From: Gammaproteobacteria bacterium
GTDB taxonomy: Bacteria; Pseudomonadota; Gammaproteobacteria; S012-40
DNA: 6,267 nucleotides
Assembly: GCA_029879945.1 (NCBI GenBank)
Contig: JAOUPJ010000214.1
Span: 1-6,267 of the forward strand
Direction: 5' to 3'
The notes under the pieces were generated by a model, which did not search any database, had not been told where the DNA came from, and saw only the letters and a list, made by a program, of their open reading frames with translations. Both the position numbers and the translations under genes were made by a program. Of the stretch, positions 1 through 4,584 are shown piece after piece. The first letter of the stretch is position 1. Every line of letters begins with the position of its first letter.

Positions 1-522
1 TAACCCGTCACCGGAATACACTACCCTACCCTCTGCGGCTGCATATACAGGCTGACCTTCTTTGCCGTAAATGTCAATACCTTTCTGTTTTCCTGTGTTA
101 ATTTTGACCTTGCCGCGAATTGGCCATTGCCAGTCGGGCATATCTTCATCGTCTTCTTTCAACGACTTTTTCTGCGTGGAAGCAGGAACCATGGACACTT
201 TTTCATCTGGGGAAATTTGCACATGTGTGGGACGAGGTGAAGGAGCAATTGCGATAGGGGGTGGTAACTTTCGTCTACGTTCGGGATATTCTGTTTCCCA
301 CCATTCAGTTAGGGGTGGCGCAACGCGCAACCACTGCCCCTGGCTCAGGGTAAAGGGCTGTTGCAAGCTATTCCAGCGAGCAATATCTCGATAGTCTTGC
401 CCGTATTTCCAACCAATGGAATATAAGGTATCACCCTTGGAAACGCGGTGATTGACATGACCACCGCAAGAACTAATAAGCAAAACTAAGGCTAGAATAA
501 AAATACTGAGCGCTTTCTTCAT
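1..522 (-). CDS. nlpD: NlpD-like LysM/LytM (M23-fold) lipoprotein, C-terminus cut by window edge
   Basis: Divisome-associated murein-hydrolase activator of the NlpD/EnvC class, predicted to be an outer-membrane lipoprotein facing the periplasm. The first 174 codons are visible. A lipoprotein signal peptide (MKK, then a hydrophobic stretch) ends in lipobox ISSC with the acylated Cys at residue 19. Gly at +2 is compatible with outer-membrane sorting. A LysM domain follows at about residues 26-68 (HRVSKGDTLYSIGWKYG, then RDIARWNSL), then a Pro/Arg-rich linker to about 128. The LytM/M23 fold starts at WPIRGKV and runs through GIDIYGKEGQPVYA and GRVVYSGDGL to the edge. The first M23 zinc-ligand His is replaced by Gln147, as expected for NlpD-type non-catalytic activators (E. 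coli NlpD has Asn there). The ATG at 522 is chosen because it gives a complete signal peptide; a weak AGGGA lies about 10 bases upstream. The gene is last in the visible surE operon, 30 bases after yqaA. In relatives a major rpoS promoter lies inside nlpD; I could not confirm one here. Confidence 0.9.
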   Translation of the reverse strand, partial: MKKALSIFILALVLLISSCGGHVNHRVSKGDTLYSIGWKYGQDYRDIARWNSLQQPFTLSQGQWLRVAPPLTEWWETEYPERRRKLPPPIAIAPSPRPTHVQISPDEKVSMVPASTQKKSLKEDDEDMPDWQWPIRGKVKINTGKQKGIDIYGKEGQPVYAAAEGRVVYSGDGL

Positions 523-552
523 CAATCACTGGTCCCTGGTGAAGGTGACACA

Positions 553-1125
553 CTACCGAAAGACAACATACAAAATTACCAGCACCAAAAGCAACCATCC
601 AAGAATTTCTATGTTCTTGCGCAACACCGATTCCATTTTCTCGCCACCCCAGCGAATGACAAACGCCACCAGATAGAATCGACTGGCACGTGCGACAATG
701 GAAATCAGAATGAAAGGCAATAATGCCATCCCCATTGCACCGGCACTGATGGTAAAAATCTTGTAGGGGATGGGAGAGAATCCGGCAATGAATACGATTA
801 ATATCCCGTATTCCTGAAACCAGACCTTGGTTTGCGCTATCTGCTCCTGGTAGCGCGTCCCTTCTATCAGGCCATCTATGTACACCATGCCCCATTGGCC
901 CAGCATGTAGCCAAATACGCCACCGATGACCGAAAAGATCGTGGTAATCAATGCAATTCGATAGGCCTCCTGAGGGCGCGACAGCATCATGGGCGCCATC
1001 ATCACATCGATGGGGATGGGAAAGGCAAAGGATTCGGCGAAACTGACGCCGGCGAGAATGCGCGTGGCATGGCGATGTTTCGCCCACACCAGAACGCGGT
1101 CATAGAGTCCACCAAAAATTTTCAT
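553..1125 (-). CDS. yqaA: DedA/SNARE-associated family inner-membrane protein, YqaA type
   Basis: A 190-residue polytopic inner-membrane protein of the DedA/VTT superfamily. Members are linked to lipid-carrier or phospholipid flipping and to envelope homeostasis; the substrate of the YqaA branch is not established. Hydrophobic segments lie at about residues 24-47, 57-79, 106-130, 133-157 and 173-189. Family marks are Glu31 with the re-entrant-loop motif FPIPID (35-40), a second motif GFSPIPYK (115-122) with the Gly-Phe-x-Pro-x-Pro pattern, and a conserved-type Arg cluster RASR (146-149). The start is the ATG at 1125, two bases after the pcm stop. No Shine-Dalgarno is visible, so translation is probably coupled to pcm. 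E. coli lacks this gene between pcm and nlpD; its presence here follows the arrangement I recall from other gammaproteobacteria. A longer open frame on the same strand (473-1087) is a shadow. The family call is firm, the exact substrate is unknown. Confidence 0.88.
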   Translation of the reverse strand: MKIFGGLYDRVLVWAKHRHATRILAGVSFAESFAFPIPIDVMMAPMMLSRPQEAYRIALITTIFSVIGGVFGYMLGQWGMVYIDGLIEGTRYQEQIAQTKVWFQEYGILIVFIAGFSPIPYKIFTISAGAMGMALLPFILISIVARASRFYLVAFVIRWGGEKMESVLRKNIEILGWLLLVLVILYVVFR

Positions 1126-1127
1126 TA

Positions 1128-1760
1128 TTAGAGGGTATTGCTCAACAAGGGTACAAAGCGCACGGCGTCCAGATGTTCCTCAATAAATTCATTTCCGTCT
1201 CGTGTAATCAATCGCAAAACCTGCTGATTATTTCCTCCCGTGGGGATAATCAACCTTCCACGGTTGGCGAGTTGATGCAAGAGTGCGACCGGAACATCCT
1301 GGGGAGCCGCCGTTACAATAATGGCATCAAAGGGTGACTTCTCGACCCAACCCATATGGCCGTCATCAAATTTATAGCGCACATTATTGAGTCGCAGCTC
1401 GTAAAGGCGTTTTCTGGCCTGCCTTTGCAGGGCCTCAATGCGCTCCACTGTAAACACATGGTCCACCAACTGGGCCAACACCGCAGTTTGATAACCCGAG
1501 CCAGTACCGATTTCCAACACACGTTCCACAGGGCCATCGCGTAATAGTGCTTCGGTCATGCGCGCAACAATATAGGGCTGGGATATGGTCTGACCGTGAC
1601 CAATGGGCAGGCTGTTATTTTCATAGGCGCGAGTCGCTAAAGCTTCGTCTACAAAAATGTGCCGTGGCGTGCTGCGTATCACTTCCAGCACACGCTCGTC
1701 CTTGATTCCTTCATCCCGTAAACGTTGAACCAAGCGTTCGCGGGTACGTCGAGAGGTCAT
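1128..1760 (-). CDS. pcm: Protein-L-isoaspartate O-methyltransferase
   Basis: Cytoplasmic repair enzyme that uses S-adenosylmethionine to methylate the alpha-carboxyl of L-isoaspartyl residues in aged proteins, allowing reversion to aspartate. With the start at 1760 it is 210 residues, against 208 for E. coli Pcm. Visible motifs are MTSRRTRERL at the N-terminus; FVDEA (36-40); the PIGHGQTISQPY substrate/active-site loop (52-63); the SAM-binding Gly-rich motif VLEIGTGSGYQ (81-91); the post-I acidic strand VFTVER; the Rossmann strand FDAIIVTAA; and the C-terminal VRFVPL. The ATG at 1760 is preferred because it matches the conserved start of the family. It lies 23 bases after the surE stop and has only a weak Shine-Dalgarno. 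An in-frame TTG at 1811, inside surE, has a better AAGGA about 9 bases ahead and would add 17 residues. It is middle gene of the surE operon, and functionally paired with surE in stress survival. Confidence 0.95.
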   Translation of the reverse strand: MTSRRTRERLVQRLRDEGIKDERVLEVIRSTPRHIFVDEALATRAYENNSLPIGHGQTISQPYIVARMTEALLRDGPVERVLEIGTGSGYQTAVLAQLVDHVFTVERIEALQRQARKRLYELRLNNVRYKFDDGHMGWVEKSPFDAIIVTAAPQDVPVALLHQLANRGRLIIPTGGNNQQVLRLITRDGNEFIEEHLDAVRFVPLLSNTL

Positions 1761-1783
1761 GCCTATACCGGCGTGACGATGTG

Positions 1784-2539
1784 CTATTCCATATCGATCG
1801 TCTGTAGCCAAGAACTTACTTCCTTAATCATGGTGTGCCGAGTAAGATCGACTTGCAGCGGTGTTACCGATGCATAGCCGTTATTCACTGCGAAAAAATC
1901 CGTGCCTTCGCCCGCATCCTGCTCTAAGCCTGGGGGACCAATCCAATAGACGTCCCTGCCCTTGGGATCTTTCATGCGTATTAACGGTTCCGACTTGTGC
2001 CGATTACCCAAGCGGGTACATTGCAGTCCTTTGAGTTTGGACTTGGGGATATCGGGAACATTGACGTTGAGTATGGTGTCTGCGGGCAGTGGATGCACGT
2101 CCAACTGTTTGATCAGTGCGACCGCCAGCTCTGCAGCCGTCTCAAAGTGTTTTTCCTCAAACGAGGCCATGGACAGGGCGATCGCGGGAAACCCTAGAAA
2201 GCGCCCCTCAATGGCCCCAGCCACCGTTCCCGAATAAAGGACATCGTCCCCCAGATTGGGCCCATTGTTGATCCCTGTCACCACCATATCGGGGGTGCGG
2301 TCCAAAAGACCAGTAAGGGCCAGATGGACACAATCCGTGGGCGTTCCGTCGACAGCAATCACACCTGCGGAAACTTGCCGGGCGCGCAGGGGGCGCTCCA
2401 GGGTCAGGGCACTGCTGGAACCGCTTCGATTCCGCTCCGGTGCCACCACGGTAACATTCCCCAGCACGGACAGGTGGGAGGCCAGAACCTGGATGCCCAA
2501 TGCGTGATAACCATCGTCGTTGCTTACTAAGATTTCCAT
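1784..2539 (-). CDS. surE: 5'/3'-nucleotidase SurE (survival protein)
   Basis: Metal-dependent cytoplasmic phosphatase that dephosphorylates nucleoside 5'- and 3'-monophosphates and short polyphosphates, associated with stationary-phase and stress survival. The 251-residue length is normal for the family. The metal-binding signature SNDDG occupies residues 6-10, with Asp8 and Asp9 as ligands. Ser39 follows in PERNRSGSSSALT and Asn91 in VVTGINNGPNLG, completing the usual Asp-Asp-Ser-Asn set. Also visible are VDGTPTDCVHLA (63-74), the LYSGTVAGA loop, a VNVP strand and a C-terminal region with DFFAVNNGYASVTPL. The ATG at 2539 places NDDG at the conventional distance from the N-terminus, but no clear Shine-Dalgarno precedes it. 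It is the first gene of the leftward operon. The truD/ispF genes that precede surE in E. coli are absent; a divergent smr gene takes their place. Confidence 0.97.
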   Translation of the reverse strand: MEILVSNDDGYHALGIQVLASHLSVLGNVTVVAPERNRSGSSSALTLERPLRARQVSAGVIAVDGTPTDCVHLALTGLLDRTPDMVVTGINNGPNLGDDVLYSGTVAGAIEGRFLGFPAIALSMASFEEKHFETAAELAVALIKQLDVHPLPADTILNVNVPDIPKSKLKGLQCTRLGNRHKSEPLIRMKDPKGRDVYWIGPPGLEQDAGEGTDFFAVNNGYASVTPLQVDLTRHTMIKEVSSWLQTIDME

Positions 2540-2562
2540 ATTTACGGCAATAAAATGAATAG

Positions 2563-2591
2563 CTTATAGTATAGACTGTTTCAAACTCCAA
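2563..2591 (-). promoter_or_regulatory. Candidate sigma-70-type promoter for surE operon
   Basis: On the minus strand a -35-like TTGGAG (2591-2586) and a -10-like TATAAG (2568-2563) are separated by 17 bases. The -10 matches consensus at 5 of 6 positions and the -35 at 3 of 6. Transcription would start near 2556 and leave a leader of about 17 bases before the surE ATG. An overlapping TATACT and an upstream TATAAT on the same strand lack suitable -35 partners. The AT-rich stretch could contain more than one start site. This assignment is by inspection only. Confidence 0.35.
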
Positions 2592-2628
2592 ACACATTAT
2601 AAATTTAGGTATACGTGCAGATTTTAGA

Positions 2629-2638
2629 CAATCGATTG
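2629..2638. promoter_or_regulatory. Perfect palindrome in the divergent surE/smr intergenic region
   Basis: CAATCGATTG is a perfect 10-bp inverted repeat with no loop, lying between the two oppositely oriented genes and 3-12 bases ahead of the candidate plus-strand promoter. Its position would suit a dimeric regulator acting on one or both transcripts. The symmetry does not extend to the next flanking base pair, and a 10-bp palindrome can occur by chance, so an operator role is only a possibility. The rest of the 175-base gap holds the two weak promoter candidates and nothing else I can support. Confidence 0.25.
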
Positions 2639-2640
2639 CT

Positions 2641-2670
2641 TTGCTCTGGATGAGTGTTTGCGCTTATACT
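2641..2670 (+). promoter_or_regulatory. Candidate promoter for the smr-DUF2062-lipoprotein unit
   Basis: A -10-like TATACT (2665-2670, 5 of 6 consensus bases) is preceded at an 18-base spacing by TTGCTC (2641-2646, 3 of 6). Transcription would begin near 2677, giving a leader of about 38 bases ahead of the GTG start at 2715. A perfect TTGACA at 2684-2689 lies nearby but has no -10 at a workable distance. The assignment is weak and made by eye. Confidence 0.35.
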
Positions 2671-2714
2671 CTGACGCTTGGATTTGACACATCACTGGCC
2701 AGGACGGGTGCAGC

Positions 2715-3266
2715 GTGAGAGGCAAGAAGCGAGACCCATTCGTTTCTGAGGAAGAAAAAGACCTTTTTAAACAAGCAATGGAGGGGGTGCGTCCCCTGCG
2801 CTCTAATCAGGCCGAAGATCGCCCGCCTCCCCCGCCCGCTGAAGCCAAAATGACCCGACTTGATGAAGAATCGGTGTTGGGAGAGCTGCTCAGTGACCCT
2901 GTCGACCCGCAGGATCTGGAATGTGCGGATGTGTTGTCTTATCAGCAAGCGGGCGTGCAACACAGCGTGCTACGCAAGCTGAAGAAGGGCTACTACAGTA
3001 TTGGAATGGAGTCTGATATGCACGGCCTTACGGTGGATCAGGCGCGAGCGGCTTTGGCCTCTTTTTTGGATGAGGCACAGCGTCGCGGCATTGGCTGCGT
3101 GCGCATTATTCATGGAAAGGGTTTGGGCTCACCCGGGAAAGTCCCGGTTATTAAAAAACTGCTGAACCACTGGCTAAAGCAACGTAAAGAGGTGCTGGCC
3201 TTCTGCTCCGCCCGACCCATGGATGGCGGAACAGGTGCCGTCTATGTTTTATTGAAGAAGTTGTAA
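2715..3266 (+). CDS. Smr-domain protein (SmrA/YdaL-like)
   Basis: A 183-residue protein with a C-terminal Smr (small MutS-related) domain, a nucleic-acid-binding or nicking fold. In E. coli the relative SmrB cleaves mRNA at collided ribosomes; the role of SmrA/YdaL-type members is less clear. The N-terminal ~75 residues are charged, with a Pro run at 37-41. The Smr domain runs from about residue 95 to the end: DMHGLT (101-106, the DLHG motif with Met for Leu), the catalytic/loop motif HGKG (133-136) and GGTGA (171-175) before the final strand VYVLLKK. The segment AGVQHSVLRKLKKGYY just before it resembles YdaL more than SmrB. The start is the GTG at 2715, with AGGA about 10 bases upstream; this puts the whole charged N-terminal region in frame. 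It is first gene of the plus-strand unit, divergent from surE. The family is certain; the substrate is not deducible. Confidence 0.9.
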   Translation: MRGKKRDPFVSEEEKDLFKQAMEGVRPLRSNQAEDRPPPPPAEAKMTRLDEESVLGELLSDPVDPQDLECADVLSYQQAGVQHSVLRKLKKGYYSIGMESDMHGLTVDQARAALASFLDEAQRRGIGCVRIIHGKGLGSPGKVPVIKKLLNHWLKQRKEVLAFCSARPMDGGTGAVYVLLKKL

Positions 3267-3279
3267 AGCAAAACAAATA

Positions 3280-3804
3280 ATGAAAAAGATCATACGTCGC
3301 TATATTCCTGATCGAGAGAAGCTCAAGAATCAAAAATCCTTGCGCATCTTTGGCGACCTGATTCATTCACCCAATCTCTGGCATCTCAATAAAAAATCAG
3401 TGAGCAATGCCATGAGTGTGGGCCTCTTGTGTGCCTGGATACCCGTCCCCTTTCAGATGATTCTTGCCGCCGTCGGTGCCTTGATGTTCAGGGCCAACTT
3501 GCCCGTGTCTGTGGCCCTGGTGTGGATTACTAATCCGCTTACCATGCCCCCCATGTTTTATTTTGCCTACCTGATCGGGGCCTGGATTGTGGATGTGCCT
3601 GTGCAGCACATTGAATTTGAGCTTTCCTATGAGTGGCTAAAGACCGGGTTGCTGCGCATCTGGGAACCCTTTCTATTGGGCTGTGCCGTAGTCGGTGTCG
3701 CTTCCTCTATTCTTGGTCACATAGGGATGAGAGTGGCATGGAGAATGTTCGTGGTGCGTGGATGGAAAAAGCGTCAAGAACGAAGGGCACAAAAACTGGG
3801 ATGA
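3280..3804 (+). CDS. DUF2062 inner-membrane protein
   Basis: A 174-residue membrane protein of the DUF2062 family, with no established biochemical role. A basic N-terminus with RRYIPDRE and SPNLWHLNKKSV (30-41) precedes hydrophobic segments at about 43-69, 75-104 and 129-150. The diagnostic stretch is IPVPFQM (54-60), followed by RANLPVSVALVWITNPLT (71-88) and FYFAYLIGAW (93-102). The tail is strongly basic (RGWKKRQERRAQK), probably cytoplasmic. The start ATG at 3280 matches the usual N-terminus of gammaproteobacterial members. It lies 13 bases after the smr stop with no clear Shine-Dalgarno, so it is probably co-transcribed and perhaps translationally coupled. Its stop overlaps the next start (ATGA at 3801-3804). 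A short antisense open frame and a plus-strand frame starting at 3633 overlap it and are shadows. Confidence 0.87.
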   Translation: MKKIIRRYIPDREKLKNQKSLRIFGDLIHSPNLWHLNKKSVSNAMSVGLLCAWIPVPFQMILAAVGALMFRANLPVSVALVWITNPLTMPPMFYFAYLIGAWIVDVPVQHIEFELSYEWLKTGLLRIWEPFLLGCAVVGVASSILGHIGMRVAWRMFVVRGWKKRQERRAQKLG

Positions 3805-4577
3805 AAAAAACACTAGGGATCTTCGCAATTATATTGCTCAACGCCTGCGGCAGTGGCGATGAAAAACCCACGTTCTCTTTAAATGACTTGAACCTGCGAC
3901 AGTACCAGGCGGGAGATACCCTTACGTACTCAATCTCCATCTCAGGGAGTGCAAACCTGGGTACCATGGAGACGCGCTGGCTACCTTCCACGCTCAACAT
4001 TCCCCAGAATGTAGGCGGGGACTTGAGCGGTGGTCTATTGATGTCCAGCGAGATAAAAGGGGGCGGTAGCAACACCCAGTTTATCGAAAAACATTTTCTA
4101 CAGGATGCACAGGGCAGTTTGAAAATTTTCGCCTTCGATGCAGACAATGGTGCCACGCTTTGGATGGCTCCAAAAACGGGTAAGGAAATTCCTAACACTA
4201 CGGTAACTATGGGCGAAACCTGGATCACGTCTCCCATCAATGAAAGCAGTTCCAACACCTATACCTATGATGTCCATGCCTGTCGCTCGGAGACAGATTG
4301 TGAATTACTGGGTCAGGCTGAATATAAGCTGCAATACTTGGGAATCGAATCCAAAGAGACCGAATACGCCACGTTTGAATCCGTGTTATTTGATTATTCG
4401 TTTCATTTTTTGACAGGGTTCAACTTCACGCCTGTTTCTCTGACCATTAGTGATTCCAACATCTCCGGACGCATGTGGATTTACCCACCCATTGGTGTGG
4501 TCATGGACGCTTTTAGTATTAACGAAAAATCGTATATCGCAGCCTTAAACAATACCTCTATTTCAGTACCGCGTTAA
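3801..4577 (+). CDS. Predicted lipoprotein of unknown function
   Basis: A 258-residue protein I do not recognise. A lipoprotein signal peptide (MKK, hydrophobic LGIFAIILL) ends in lipobox LNAC with the acylated Cys at residue 16 and Gly at +2, so an outer-membrane periplasmic lipoprotein is likely. The mature part is rich in Ser, Thr, Asn and Gly and in alternating polar/hydrophobic strands, suggesting a mainly beta-sheet fold, with no internal transmembrane helix. Two Cys residues sit seven apart in HACRSETDCELLG and could form a disulfide in the periplasm. Aromatic-rich strands lie near the end (FDYSFHFLTGFNF). The open frame extends upstream to 3633, but the ATG at 3801 is chosen because it yields a complete signal peptide and forms a 4-base ATGA overlap with the DUF2062 stop, typical of translational coupling. 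It is last gene of the plus-strand unit. A substrate-binding or assembly role cannot be claimed. Confidence 0.82.
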   Translation: MKKTLGIFAIILLNACGSGDEKPTFSLNDLNLRQYQAGDTLTYSISISGSANLGTMETRWLPSTLNIPQNVGGDLSGGLLMSSEIKGGGSNTQFIEKHFLQDAQGSLKIFAFDADNGATLWMAPKTGKEIPNTTVTMGETWITSPINESSSNTYTYDVHACRSETDCELLGQAEYKLQYLGIESKETEYATFESVLFDYSFHFLTGFNFTPVSLTISDSNISGRMWIYPPIGVVMDAFSINEKSYIAALNNTSISVPR

Positions 4578-4584
4578 GCAATCA

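Noticed and set aside
473..1087. A 204-codon minus-strand open frame overlapping yqaA and the start of nlpD
   Set aside because: Its translation is rich in His, Cys and Arg with no family pattern, while the overlapping frame gives a clear DedA protein with the expected motifs and spacing to pcm.
2684..2689. Perfect TTGACA -35 box upstream of smr
   Set aside because: The sequence 16-18 bases downstream (around 2706-2712) is GC-rich with no -10 element, and it would start transcription inside the coding region.
3633..3800. Upstream extension of the lipoprotein frame by 56 codons
   Set aside because: It overlaps the conserved C-terminal half of DUF2062 in another frame, and the internal ATG at 3801 gives a proper lipoprotein signal peptide.
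3707..4258. A 183-codon antisense open frame under DUF2062 and the lipoprotein
   Set aside because: It has no recognisable motif, and both overlapping plus-strand genes have better-supported features.
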